Assembly: GCA_964549615.1 (NCBI GenBank) | Contig: CAZJVP010000020.1 | Span: 62,001 to 126,000, forward strand | DNA: 64,000 nt | DNA from: CAYVLA01 sp964549615 [NCBI: uncultured Thermococci archaeon] | Lineage (GTDB): Archaea > CAYQAE01 > CAYVLA01 | Reading direction: 5' to 3' | In this document: one piece after another, positions 16,632 to 25,435 of the stretch | Position numbering within the stretch: the first letter of the stretch is position 1 | How the letters are laid out: every line of letters starts with the position of its first letter | The notes under the pieces: model-generated | What the model was told of the DNA's origin: nothing | Database searches by the model: none | What the model saw: the letters and a program-made list of their open reading frames with translations, nothing else | Made by a program: the position numbers and the translations under genes

Positions 16632-17972
16632 TTGAAAGAGAAGCTCAACGTCCTCTTGCTGGGAATCGACAGCCTCAGAGCCGACCACATGAGCTGCTAC
16701 GGCTATCACCGGCTGACCACCCCGCACATGGACCGCATCGCGTCGAAGGGCGTTCTGTTTGAGAACGCATACAGTCCCTACATCCCAACCACGCCGGGAT
16801 ATACGGCCATGTTGACCGGCACCGACGTCATGACCAACCAGATGGTCAGCCTTAGTCCGAAAGGCCCCATACCGGAATCGATCAAACTCCTGCCGGAGAT
16901 CCTCCGCGAAAAAGGCTACAGGTCAGCGTGCATAGGCTTCGACACCCCGTTCTACCGGGGCTTCGACAAGTACGAGACCTACCATGCCTGGATGGCGTGG
17001 GAAGATGCACCGGGGCACAAGGCGGAGGCCCTGAACGAGAAGGCCCTGCCCGCCCTGGAGGAGATGGCCGACGGGCCATTCCTGCTCTTCCTGCGGCATA
17101 TGGACCCCCACTCGCCCTACCTGCCACCGCCTCCCTTCGACAGCATGTTTTACGACAAGGACCCATGCGACCCCTCCGTCAACACGATGAAGCCGGTCTT
17201 CGAATTCGCCCCCTTCGCCGAGTTCTTCAAATCCTGGATGCCGCCGGGCATAACCGACATAGAGTGGGTCGTCGCGCACTACGATTCGTCCCTTGCCTAC
17301 ATGGACGCCTGCATCCGCCGGATCTTCACCAGGCTTGAGGAGCTTGGCCTGATGGACAAGACCCTGATCGTCATAACCTCCGACCACGGCGAAACCCTGA
17401 CGGAGCATGACATCTACTTCGACCACCATGGCCTCTACGAACCGACGATACACATACCGCTCATCTATTACCTGCCCGGGCTCATCCCGGAGGGGCGACG
17501 AATCAAGGGATATGTGCTGCAGCAGGACTTGACCCCCACGATACTGGATCTTCTGGGATATGGGAGCCTGGCAAGGAGATTGGGCATGGATGGCAAGAGT
17601 GCCGTTCCCTTGATCGAAGGCCTAAGATCGACGAACTACTCCGAGTTCTACCTGACCGAGTGCACGTGGATGCGCAAGCGAGGCTGGCGCACCCCACACT
17701 ACAAGCTCATCGAGGCCTTGGAGCCTGACTTCCACAACAAGCCACCCTTGGAACTTTACGACCTCGTCGAGGATCCCCTTGAGAACCACAATATCGCCGA
17801 TGAAAGGCCCGAAGTCGTCGAGGCCATGAAGAAGAGCATGGATGGCTGGATAAAGAGAAGGCTTGCCGAGACCGGCAAGGGCGACCCGATACAGGACTAC
17901 CGGATCGGGCTGGACCGGCGCATAGGCTCCATCAAGACGGCCCGCGAGATGCAGGCCGCGGGCAAGAAGTAG
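16632..17972 (+). CDS. Sulfatase/alkaline-phosphatase superfamily hydrolase lacking the formylglycine Cys
   Basis: About 446 aa. N-terminal metal site LLGIDSLRADHMSCYGY; later ITSDHGETLTEH (metal Asp-His) and HMDPHSPYLPP, all normal for sulfatases. The nucleophile position, normally C/S-x-P-x-R followed by A-x-L-T-G, reads TTPGYTAMLTG: threonine replaces Cys/Ser and tyrosine replaces the Arg. Such a protein cannot be matured to formylglycine, so a phosphodiesterase or phosphatase using Thr is more likely than a sulfatase. Start TTG fits the TATA box. Followed after 24 bases by a nitrilase-family gene. Confidence 0.85.
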   Translation: MKEKLNVLLLGIDSLRADHMSCYGYHRLTTPHMDRIASKGVLFENAYSPYIPTTPGYTAMLTGTDVMTNQMVSLSPKGPIPESIKLLPEILREKGYRSACIGFDTPFYRGFDKYETYHAWMAWEDAPGHKAEALNEKALPALEEMADGPFLLFLRHMDPHSPYLPPPPFDSMFYDKDPCDPSVNTMKPVFEFAPFAEFFKSWMPPGITDIEWVVAHYDSSLAYMDACIRRIFTRLEELGLMDKTLIVITSDHGETLTEHDIYFDHHGLYEPTIHIPLIYYLPGLIPEGRRIKGYVLQQDLTPTILDLLGYGSLARRLGMDGKSAVPLIEGLRSTNYSEFYLTECTWMRKRGWRTPHYKLIEALEPDFHNKPPLELYDLVEDPLENHNIADERPEVVEAMKKSMDGWIKRRLAETGKGDPIQDYRIGLDRRIGSIKTAREMQAAGKK

Positions 17973-17996
17973 GCCGCCCATGCTGTGAGGGCCTCC

Positions 17997-18728
17997 ATGG
18001 ACGTTCCGGTCGCTTTAGTCCAGTTCGATGCCGTGCCGGAGCAGGTGGAGAAGAACCGCGGGGCCATGGAACGGCTGGTCGAGGAAGCCGTGGGGCTCGG
18101 ATCCAGGTGGATCGTCTTCCACGAGGGAACGCTAGCCGACTACACCCCCAAGCTACCCAAGCTAGCCGAGGCCGTACCGGGGGGCCCGTCAACCCGCAGG
18201 ATGGCCGCGCTGGCGGCGGAGCTTGGTTGTTTCATCTCGTTCGGCCTCTCCGAAGTGGAAGGCGACCGCTACTACATCACCCAGGCGTTCGTCGGGCCAG
18301 AGGGGTTCGTCTACCGCTACAGAAAGACCTGGCTGTGGCGATCCGAAAAGGACGAGGGATACAGGAACGAGTGGGCCAGATATGACCCGGGCACAGGTCC
18401 CGAGCTCTTCCTCATTGATGGCGTCAGGGCGACCTGCTTCATCTGCGCGGATGCGGAGGCGCCGCGATGCATAAGGCGCGCTGCAGCGCTCAAGCCTCAG
18501 GTGGTCTTCTACCCTAACAACAGGGGAAGCCTGCCCGGCTTCAGGGTCTTCGGGGCCAGGGCAAGGAAGATCGGTGCTCCCATGCTTGTGACCAACAGGG
18601 TGGGCCGTTCGTGGAAATACGAGTGCAAGGGGGGTTGTATGATCTACTCATCTAGGGGGCGCGTGCTTGCCAAGGCCAACAGGGGAGGTCGCGAGGAGAT
18701 TCTCTTCCACAGGCTCAGGATTCCGTAG
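17997..18728 (+). CDS. Carbon-nitrogen hydrolase (nitrilase superfamily) 1
   Basis: About 243 aa from ATG 17997 (GTG 17985 also in frame). The Glu-Lys-Cys triad is visible: FHEGTLADYTP (Glu), YRKTWLW (Lys) and ATCFICADAEAPR (Cys, CFICAD). Hydrolyses a small amide, carbamoyl compound or nitrile; the substrate is unknown. Located directly after the sulfatase-superfamily gene, so they are likely co-transcribed. Shorter than most members (about 260-280 aa) but the fold core appears complete. Confidence 0.8.
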   Translation: MDVPVALVQFDAVPEQVEKNRGAMERLVEEAVGLGSRWIVFHEGTLADYTPKLPKLAEAVPGGPSTRRMAALAAELGCFISFGLSEVEGDRYYITQAFVGPEGFVYRYRKTWLWRSEKDEGYRNEWARYDPGTGPELFLIDGVRATCFICADAEAPRCIRRAAALKPQVVFYPNNRGSLPGFRVFGARARKIGAPMLVTNRVGRSWKYECKGGCMIYSSRGRVLAKANRGGREEILFHRLRIP

Positions 18729-18823
18729 CCACCCGGTCCGTGCACCCGGCTGCCCGGCCTTAGGTACCTATCACCACGCCGATTGACGGGTCCTTCCGGT
18801 CAGCGACCGCGAAAAACGGAAAG

Positions 18824-18832
18824 CCTTATCTG
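18824..18832 (+). promoter_or_regulatory. TATA element of the MNT-HEPN operon
   Basis: ccttatctg 32-40 bases before ATG 18864, with no ribosome binding site in between. Confidence 0.45.
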
Positions 18833-18863
18833 AGAATCCGCCAACAAGAACGATCTGGAGTTC

Positions 18864-19253
18864 ATGACCGCAACATCGAGGGGCGTCCGAGATCTGAAGC
18901 GGAAGGCTGCGCGGGATGAGGATATCCTGGCCGTCATCTCGTTCGGCAGCTACGCAAGGGGCGAAAGCTACTCCGATGTTGACGTCTGCCTAGTCATGCT
19001 CCCACGGCGGTACGAGGAGTTATACCTTTCACAGAAGAGGCTCGATTATCAGGCCCTCCTTGGCCAAGACTTCGACGTTCAGATCTTCCAGCAACTTCCC
19101 TTGTATGTGAGGATCCGGGTCCTGCGGGAGGGTAGGGTCGAATTCTGCAAGGACGAACAAGCGCTCTACGACCTTGCATTTCAGACCATCGAAGAGTTCG
19201 AGGAGTTTGAGCCCATCTACCTTTCGTATCTGGAGGCCGTAGCCAGTGCTTGA
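18864..19253 (+). CDS. mntA: MNT-type minimal nucleotidyltransferase antitoxin
   Basis: 129 aa, polymerase-beta superfamily. The active site motif is near residue 27: SFGSYARGESYSDVDV, i.e. G-S ... D-x-D. In MntA-HepT systems this protein neutralises the HEPN RNase by adding AMP to a tyrosine near its active site. The downstream HEPN gene starts inside its last codons (8-base overlap), the usual arrangement of the pair. The C-terminal half has an alpha-helical region (FDVQIFQQLPLYVRIRVL). Confidence 0.85.
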   Translation: MTATSRGVRDLKRKAARDEDILAVISFGSYARGESYSDVDVCLVMLPRRYEELYLSQKRLDYQALLGQDFDVQIFQQLPLYVRIRVLREGRVEFCKDEQALYDLAFQTIEEFEEFEPIYLSYLEAVASA

Positions 19254-19692
19254 TAGGCAAAGGGTTCTCGCCAAACTGGACGAGCTCGACTCCTATCTCC
19301 GCGAACTCCGGGACATTGCTCCCAGAAGCTATGAGGAGTATCTCGCATCGCGCGAGAAGCGGAGGGCCTGCGAGAGGCTCCTCCACATATCCATCGAATG
19401 CATCATAGACGCCTGCAACGTCCTAGTGTCAGGCATGAGGCTTGGCCTTCCGGCCGGCGAGGAGGACCTCTTCGTGAAGCTCCGGGACGCCGGCCTCATC
19501 TCGTCTGAACTGACGGACATGTTGAAGCGGATGCGGGCTTTCAGAAACATACTGGTTCATAGGTACGGGAGCGTCGACGACAGGTTGGTCTACGACGCCA
19601 TAGAGCGCAGGCTGGGCGACTTCGATAGGTTCAAGACAGAGATCCTGGAGAGAATGCGGACCCCGGGACGCAGGGCGGATGCGACGAAGTAA
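19246..19692 (+). CDS. hepT: HEPN (DUF86) RNase toxin
   Basis: 148 aa all-helical HEPN protein beginning at GTG 19246, overlapping the antitoxin gene. The RNase motif R-x4-H appears as RNILVHRYG, followed by the downstream tyrosine-glycine of the YGxxD-like AMPylation site (HRYGSVDD). Such toxins cleave RNA or tRNA when not modified by MntA. Forms a type VII-like toxin-antitoxin module. Confidence 0.85.
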   Translation: MLDRQRVLAKLDELDSYLRELRDIAPRSYEEYLASREKRRACERLLHISIECIIDACNVLVSGMRLGLPAGEEDLFVKLRDAGLISSELTDMLKRMRAFRNILVHRYGSVDDRLVYDAIERRLGDFDRFKTEILERMRTPGRRADATK

Positions 19693-19821
19693 GTGCTGCA
19701 AAGATCGATGAAAGCAAGCCCCCATGGGCTCAAGCGTGGGTCGCTGCATTATCGCGTGGGCCATGCCACTAGGACGCCTAGATAGGAGACTAGAAAGCCA
19801 GGCTCATCTTCTCGAGTTGAA

Positions 19822-19911
19822 GGACGCATTGAAAAGTTCAAAGCCGAGATCCTAGAGAGGATTCGCCTCAGGGACGCAAGGCAAAGCGACCCAGTGGAGC
19901 TCCAAGGGTGA
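19822..19911 (+). pseudogene. Remnant of a second HEPN gene 3' end
   Basis: An open frame of 29 codons ending in TGA reads GRIEKFKAEILERIR..., which closely matches the hepT C-terminus (DFDRFKTEILERMR) 130 bases upstream. No HEPN core lies ahead of it. This is a decayed partial duplication or exchange scar in the 390-base gap between hepT and the next gene; the rest of the gap shows nothing else. Confidence 0.55.
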
Positions 19912-20081
19912 GACGGGGCAAAGCCTAGGATCGGGCGGTGACCAGATACTCCTAAGCACCCTGTTCATCCTTCTGGACATAGGAAGAAACAAACCGGGCT
20001 TCATCAAAGGAGCAAAGACGCCGACTGGAAATAGCCAGGGGCAACCATGGGCTGCGCAAAAAAAGATAGATTTTTCGGGAA

Positions 20082-21341
20082 ATGGACAACCTGCGCTCAT
20101 CTGTGCTGATTACTCGCACCTCCTCGAACCTACAAGCAATCCTTGCGATGGTCGTTTCCTCGGCTATCTTCTGCGTGTTCCCTGCCCCGGGACTGGAGGA
20201 TGGTCGGATCGGCGTCCTCTACGTCGGCTGCGTAGCGCGCTCGCAGCCCTTCTGGATGATGAGATCCGATCCCCTGTTCAGGATGCAATTCGTGCAGGCA
20301 ACGATCCGCGACTTCATGATGTATGGGCCGATGCCTGCCAAGACAGACGCTGACGTGCACAGGATGGTTAGGCTTTACATGCCACGCACCGACCGGGAGC
20401 TAACGGAAAACTACGATGCAATCGTCCTCTCCGAGGCCAACGTGGATGCGGTTGGTCCCCACATCGACAAGCTGGCCCGAGCCGTCTCCGAGGGGGGCCT
20501 CGGCCTCGTCATGGCCGGTGGCTGGCAGTCGTTCGGAGCTGCCAGCTCCTATCACCCGTGGAGCGAAACCTCGATTGGACGACTCCTTCCGACCGAAGAC
20601 ATCGCCGGAACCTGGGATGAGTCCGTGTTTCAACGCCTAGTGATCGACAGGCCCGATCACGAGCTGATGAGCAGCGTTCCATGGCAGTCGGGCGATCCCG
20701 CTTTGGCCGGCGGGATATGGCACCACAACCGGGTCACCGTCAAGCTAGGCGCCGATCAGCTTGCGCATGTGGTATCGGGCTCAGGCCACGAGGACCCCCT
20801 CATGGTCACATGGAGGATAGAGACCGGGCCCCGGACCTTTGCGCTGACAAGCGAGTCATGCCGCCTTCCCCTGTGGATCTACGCCTACGACTACGTCAGC
20901 AACCTGATGATCTTCCTAGACGAGCGGCCGGTCCCTCAGGATGTGAACCTCGTTCACGCCGCGAGGTCGAAGATGCTCGAGACCAAGACAAGAAGGTCGC
21001 TTCTTTCTTCCCTCCTCGATTTCTGTGAATCATTTGGAGCGAACACCCGCAGTATGATGTCTAGGCTTGAGAAGATGGATGAGATAATTGCCAGCGCCAC
21101 CCCCAGGTATCTTGAGCTTCGTTTCGACGATATGATGGAGACCTACCGCCGGGTTGGCGAGATCCTCGACGATGCTGAGGAGGAGGCCATCAAGCTCAAG
21201 AACCGAACCTTGCTCTGGGTCTACCTGATCGAGTGGCTTGCGGTGAGCGGAACGGCGGCGGTCTGTGGATTCCTGCTATGGTCGCTGATGTTGCGTCGCA
21301 GGTTCTACAGGGAGGTTCAAACCACAAGGCTCGCCAGGTAA
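20082..21341 (+). CDS. Membrane-anchored PF07090-like (putative glutamine amidotransferase-fold) protein, copy 1
   Basis: 419 aa. An N-terminal signal/anchor helix (about residues 17-35) precedes an ectodomain with the family blocks GRIGVLYVG, LYMPRTDREL, YDAIVLSEAN, GLGLVMAGGWQSFG (nucleophile-elbow position, without Cys), LLPTED and TWRIETGPRTFA. The tail has the lineage motif: FCESFGANTR, a charged coiled coil, RTLLWVYLIEWLAVSGT as TM helix and RRRFYREVQTTR facing the cytoplasm. The lack of the Cys nucleophile argues for binding rather than amidotransfer. Function unknown. Confidence 0.75.
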   Translation: MDNLRSSVLITRTSSNLQAILAMVVSSAIFCVFPAPGLEDGRIGVLYVGCVARSQPFWMMRSDPLFRMQFVQATIRDFMMYGPMPAKTDADVHRMVRLYMPRTDRELTENYDAIVLSEANVDAVGPHIDKLARAVSEGGLGLVMAGGWQSFGAASSYHPWSETSIGRLLPTEDIAGTWDESVFQRLVIDRPDHELMSSVPWQSGDPALAGGIWHHNRVTVKLGADQLAHVVSGSGHEDPLMVTWRIETGPRTFALTSESCRLPLWIYAYDYVSNLMIFLDERPVPQDVNLVHAARSKMLETKTRRSLLSSLLDFCESFGANTRSMMSRLEKMDEIIASATPRYLELRFDDMMETYRRVGEILDDAEEEAIKLKNRTLLWVYLIEWLAVSGTAAVCGFLLWSLMLRRRFYREVQTTRLAR

Positions 21342-21657
21342 TGGACCAACACGGAAATCACCCCGGCAACAAAAGAAGGACGATGGCCGCGAAGCGTCAA
21401 TCCCCCTCTTGGGGCGGCCAAGTCGCTGGACCCGAACATACTCAGACTGGATTCGAGTTAACCCCAGCCGCTACCTTTAGGCTTAGACCCTTTTGGGCGC
21501 ACCCAAAGCCTTGATGGCAGAACCGCGGCAAACATCACCGAGGCGCCGATGGCTCGTTGCGCGACCCCGAAACGGTACGAGATGCCTTCAGGCTGCTGCC
21601 CGGCAGCGGGGACGGAACAGATAAGAGCATTGCAGGGAGGCGGAGAGCAGTGGTAGG
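21342..21657. other. Gap before the TIM-barrel gene
   Basis: 316 bases without a supported gene. A weak AT element (cagataagag, about 21618-21627) lies 31-40 bases before the next ATG; nothing else stands out. Confidence 0.45.
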
Positions 21658-22788
21658 ATGGCTTTGGAGCTGTGGATGCATGGCATATCGGCACAGGACC
21701 CGCAGGCCTGCCTGGAAAGGCTTCACGATCTTGGGTTCTCGGCCGTGGTTCTAGGCACCGACCAACGCCAGTTGGCCGCAGCCAAGAAAGTCGGGCTGCG
21801 TGCATACGCGTGCACCGGAACCTTCTCCAGATCCAAGGAATTCCGGGACGAAAGCTACCTTGCGATAGACGTCGAGGGAAGCCCCCGCGAATGGTTTGGG
21901 TCAACGTGCCCAAACCGAGGTGCGGTGAGGGACTTTAACCTCTCCCAGATACGGGATCTGGTGACTAAGACCGATGCCGACGGAGTCCTCTTGGACGGCT
22001 GTCGCTTTGCCTCCCCGGCCTCGGGCCTAGAGGCATTCTTCACATGCTTCTGCCCGACCTGCGAGAAGAAGGCCCAAGAGATGGGCTACGATTTTGCGAG
22101 GATGAGGAAACAGATCAAGACGATCTACAGGATGCTTGCTGACGGCCGGCTCGGCAAACGACCCGTGGACATGAACCCCTTCCTCTTGCTTTCATCGATC
22201 TCGGTCTTTCCCGCACTTGGCGACTGGATCTCCTTCAGGACGGAGTGCATAATCGAGCACTTTTCAAGCGCCTCGGAGCTGGTCAGGGGGGCGGGCGCCA
22301 AGATGGGCGCTTACATCTTCACTCCCTGCCTGTCGCCGCTGGTCGGACAGCGCTACTCCAGCCTGGCTAACCTGTTGGATGTGGCCTCCCCCATGATCTA
22401 CAGGAACTACCCCGAGGGCGAGGGTCCTGCATGCCTGAACAAGGAAGCCGCGACCCTTGCCCGGTTTCTACGTCGGGGCGGGCTGAAGGACCGCAATGCG
22501 GTGGAGATCGTGAACCGGTTCCTCGGCTTGTGCGAGGAGGACAAGACCATATCTGGCGTGGATAGGGAGATCTCGTTGGAGTCCATCGAGCGGGAACTCA
22601 CAAGGACCGTGGTGTACCTAGGCGGCCGGCCGAAGGTTGTGCCGATACTCTACCTCGGGGATGAGCTCGTGGAGAACTGCGTCCAAGCCGCATCGTCCGC
22701 TGGGGTGGACGGAGTCAACTTCTTCGTCTACAAGGATGAGTGGAGCGGCGTCGTGGAGAGGATCTCCCAGTGCGCGCATCCGAAGTGA
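21658..22788 (+). CDS. TIM-barrel glycosidase-like protein
   Basis: 376 aa without signal peptide. Alternating strand/helix pattern with strand ends typical of glycoside-hydrolase-like barrels: LELWMHGIS, FSAVVLGTD, GVLLDGCRFASP, MGAYIFTPCLSP, DVASPMIYRNYP, GVNFFVYKDEW. It contains a C-x-C-x2-C cluster (FTCFCPTCEKKAQEMG), a motif seen in uncharacterised barrel proteins related to GH families. Catalytic carboxylates cannot be fixed by eye. Its stop overlaps the GTG start of the next PF07090-like protein by four bases, indicating a coupled pair. Confidence 0.6.
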   Translation: MALELWMHGISAQDPQACLERLHDLGFSAVVLGTDQRQLAAAKKVGLRAYACTGTFSRSKEFRDESYLAIDVEGSPREWFGSTCPNRGAVRDFNLSQIRDLVTKTDADGVLLDGCRFASPASGLEAFFTCFCPTCEKKAQEMGYDFARMRKQIKTIYRMLADGRLGKRPVDMNPFLLLSSISVFPALGDWISFRTECIIEHFSSASELVRGAGAKMGAYIFTPCLSPLVGQRYSSLANLLDVASPMIYRNYPEGEGPACLNKEAATLARFLRRGGLKDRNAVEIVNRFLGLCEEDKTISGVDREISLESIERELTRTVVYLGGRPKVVPILYLGDELVENCVQAASSAGVDGVNFFVYKDEWSGVVERISQCAHPK

Positions 22789-24008
22789 GTGGGTTCACAG
22801 CCAGGACCCACGTAGAACGTTCAGCCGCCGGCCTGTTGGCGGTCTGCATGGGATTCCTCCTTTCCGTCCCCTTATGTGCGGCGAGGAGCGATCCTGCGAC
22901 GGGACGGGTGAGGTTGATCTACTTCGGAGACCCGATAGGTGCAAGCCCCTTCCCCTTCATGATGAACGAGCCGCTCCTCGCACCTGCAGCCGTGATGGCC
23001 TGCAAGATGTGGTACCCCTACGAGACCATACGCAAGAGCATGCGGATCTATGCGCCGCGCACCTTCGAGGCGTTGGACTCGTCGTACGACATGATCATCC
23101 TCAGCGACGCCAACGTGCTGAGCTTCGAAACAAGGCACCTGGACTGGTTCTCCCATTTCGTGGCCGATAAGGGCGGAGGGCTCGCGATGATCGGCGGGTT
23201 CGAGTCCTTCGGGGGCCAGGGCTACTTGTCCTGGGGTCCGACGCCGGTGGGCGATGTCCTGCCGGTCGAGTGCGTGGCCGGAGGCTACAACGCCGAGGGC
23301 CAGATAATCATCGTCCAGCCGGATTGCCCCGTGGTCTCCAACCTCCCATGGAACACCTTGGGCCCGAGCAACTACCTTGGGGGAAATCGGGTCACGCTCA
23401 AGACGGGATCTGAGCTTGTCGCCAGGTTCTCGGACTCAAACCCCCTCTTTGTATGGTGGAAGTGTGGAAAGGGAAGGTCGTACGCGATGGCCGGTGACTG
23501 GACCCCGGCCGGGGGAACGCAGTTCATGAAGTGGGATTACTATGGGGACTATGCGGTGAACGTCGTCCTATTCACGGCAAGCGAGGAGGTCCCCGCCGAT
23601 GTAGAGATCATGCATTCGGTCAGAGGGATCCTTCGCGCCTATGGAGAGACGAAGGGCTACCTGTACTCCCTTATGGATTTTGCCGAGAAATTCGGCGCCA
23701 GCATGAACGGGATCGAGCGAAGCATCGGCGAGGCCGAACTGGAGGCCTCGCGTGCCAGGTCCCTCTATATGTCCTACGATTTCCATGGCGCCGCTTCAGC
23801 CGCCGCGGAAGCCGTGGCGATGCTGGAGGCTGCGTTGGATGACGCCGTCCGCGCAAAGGACAGCGCAATGCTTTGGGTATTCCTCGTAGAGTGGTTGGCG
23901 GTGATCTCGACTTGCATGGTCTCCGGCCTGGTGCTCTACGAGTTGATGATCGCGCGGCGGCTGCTCAAGCCAGCCCCATCGAGCATCTTCACCAAAGGCA
24001 TGTCCTAG
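22785..24008 (+). CDS. Membrane-anchored PF07090-like protein, copy 2
   Basis: About 407 aa from GTG 22785, which overlaps the preceding stop (GTGA); the longer frame starts inside the upstream gene. Signal peptide (AAGLLAVCMGFLLSVPLCAA), then ATGRVRLIYFGD, IYAPRTFEAL, YDMIILSDAN, GGLAMIGGFESFGGQG, VGDVLPVECV and KGRSYAMAGDWTPAGG followed by WDYYGDYAVNVVLF, the clearest match to PF07090 domains. The tail has FAEKFGAS, a coiled coil and the SAMLWVFLVEWLAV TM helix; the cytoplasmic end differs (KPAPSSIFTKGMS) from its paralogs. Confidence 0.8.
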   Translation: MSGFTARTHVERSAAGLLAVCMGFLLSVPLCAARSDPATGRVRLIYFGDPIGASPFPFMMNEPLLAPAAVMACKMWYPYETIRKSMRIYAPRTFEALDSSYDMIILSDANVLSFETRHLDWFSHFVADKGGGLAMIGGFESFGGQGYLSWGPTPVGDVLPVECVAGGYNAEGQIIIVQPDCPVVSNLPWNTLGPSNYLGGNRVTLKTGSELVARFSDSNPLFVWWKCGKGRSYAMAGDWTPAGGTQFMKWDYYGDYAVNVVLFTASEEVPADVEIMHSVRGILRAYGETKGYLYSLMDFAEKFGASMNGIERSIGEAELEASRARSLYMSYDFHGAASAAAEAVAMLEAALDDAVRAKDSAMLWVFLVEWLAVISTCMVSGLVLYELMIARRLLKPAPSSIFTKGMS

Positions 24009-24206
24009 AGACATGAACGCGATCAAGCTGCCGGCGGGGATTTGCCGTGCTTCCTATGTCCGACCTGCTCTCATCCCCCGCGAGCAGGCCAGCCATCCGG
24101 CGGGCAATCGTCCTTCTGGCAGTGCTGGATATATGGGCGGCGGCGCCAAGCGAAACCCATGTCGACCGTTGGTCGCCGTCGAGACCCCAGCCTCGCCCGC
24201 TGATAA

Positions 24207-24215
24207 CACTAAATA
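24207..24215 (+). promoter_or_regulatory. TATA element of the MBL-like membrane protein gene
   Basis: cactaaata 23-31 bases before GTG 24238; leaderless spacing, and it supports the GTG start. Confidence 0.5.
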
Positions 24216-24237
24216 GCCATCGGCCGATGCGCGGCCC

Positions 24238-25434
24238 GTGAGAGAAACCGCGGTTGCCGCTGTGTGCCTGTACCTCGCGGCAGCCTCGCTTGGCCCGACG
24301 GGTCTCGCGGCGACCAACGAGACGATCGCGAGGCAGCTCATGACCCAGCTGGGGAGGTTCGGGCCGTCCTATCCCGACTCACCAGACAGACACGACGCCC
24401 TTCTCCAGATCGACAGCCTCTTCCTGAACGATAGCCTTGGACCGCTCCGGGCGTTGGTCAAGGAAATGATCTCGACCGCGTTGTCCGACATCGTGGGCTA
24501 CCAAGGATCGGCCCCAAGGGTGTGGTACTTCTGGAACATGGGCTACATCGTAAAGGCGAAGGGCCAGGTGCTGGGGTTTGACCTTGCCGAGCTGCAGCTC
24601 GCACCGCTCAACGCTGAACAGAAGAAGCTGCTCGGCCAGAACCTGGACGTACTGTTCGTCTCCCATGTGGACAATCCGCATATAGACAGGGACCTTGTGT
24701 CGTACATGAGGGCCGAGTCGTTCGTCGTCTGTCCGGCTGAGGACGTCTCCTTCTTCGATACCGTGTTGGACAGGAAATGCGCGATCGTTGGCATGAAAGC
24801 GGGGGAGAAGCGTCAGGTCGGCTCCACGTCCGTGGAGGCTTACCCCGGTGACCACGGCGCCGGGGGACCCAACATGCGCTGTTACTTAGTATCAATTGGT
24901 GGAACCAAGCTCATGCAGACCGGCGACCAGCGCACCGTTGCGGAGTGGATGAAGGAGGTAGGCAGGAAGTCGCTCGACGTTCTCATGATCAACCCCCTTT
25001 GGGAATACAACTGGACGGTGGAGGCGGTCAGGACCATGAAACCGTCCTGCGCGCTGCCCGGAACGATGTACGATATGTCGCACGAGAAGGAGACCTGGCA
25101 CGGATATCCCTATGCCTTCCGGCTCAGGGAGGACGTGGGGCCGAACGTGTTCCCGATCTTCTTTGGGGAGAGGATATCGATCCCGACGTCGTCCTCGGAT
25201 TCCCTTTCCTTCGTGCTAATCGGCCTCGTTGCGGCAGCCGGCGTCGCGGTAGCGTATGGAGCGGTGGCCCGGAGGAGGAGAACGCCCGGCGCGAAGCTTC
25301 CCAAGCCAGCTGCGGATTTGATGTGCCAAAAGAGGTACGTTCCGGAGCTTTGCGTGACGTGCAGGCACTACGTCGTGAAGGGCGGCAAGATCCACTGCTC
25401 GAAGCACAACATCGCCCTCGACTCCGAGACCTAG
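24238..25434 (+). CDS. Metallo-beta-lactamase-like ectodomain protein with TM and cytoplasmic Cys motif
   Basis: 398 aa. Signal peptide (about residues 1-25), then an ectodomain with MBL/UlaG-like features: GFDLAELQLAPL, LFVSHVDNPHID in place of the H-x-H-x-D-H motif, AYPGDHGAGGPNMRCYLVS and LMQTGDQ. Metal ligands are partly lost, so activity is doubtful. A TM helix (about 322-342) is followed by a basic linker and the C-terminal motif C-x8-C-x2-C-R-H-Y-x9-C-S-K-H. The motif recurs with identical spacing in two neighbouring membrane proteins. Convergent with the propeller gene, one base apart. Confidence 0.7.
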   Translation: MRETAVAAVCLYLAAASLGPTGLAATNETIARQLMTQLGRFGPSYPDSPDRHDALLQIDSLFLNDSLGPLRALVKEMISTALSDIVGYQGSAPRVWYFWNMGYIVKAKGQVLGFDLAELQLAPLNAEQKKLLGQNLDVLFVSHVDNPHIDRDLVSYMRAESFVVCPAEDVSFFDTVLDRKCAIVGMKAGEKRQVGSTSVEAYPGDHGAGGPNMRCYLVSIGGTKLMQTGDQRTVAEWMKEVGRKSLDVLMINPLWEYNWTVEAVRTMKPSCALPGTMYDMSHEKETWHGYPYAFRLREDVGPNVFPIFFGERISIPTSSSDSLSFVLIGLVAAAGVAVAYGAVARRRRTPGAKLPKPAADLMCQKRYVPELCVTCRHYVVKGGKIHCSKHNIALDSET

Positions 25435-25435
25435 G

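Noticed and set aside
20082-21341. Active glutamine amidotransferase
   Set aside because: The elbow reads MAGGWQSFG with no cysteine, and no synthase partner domain is present.
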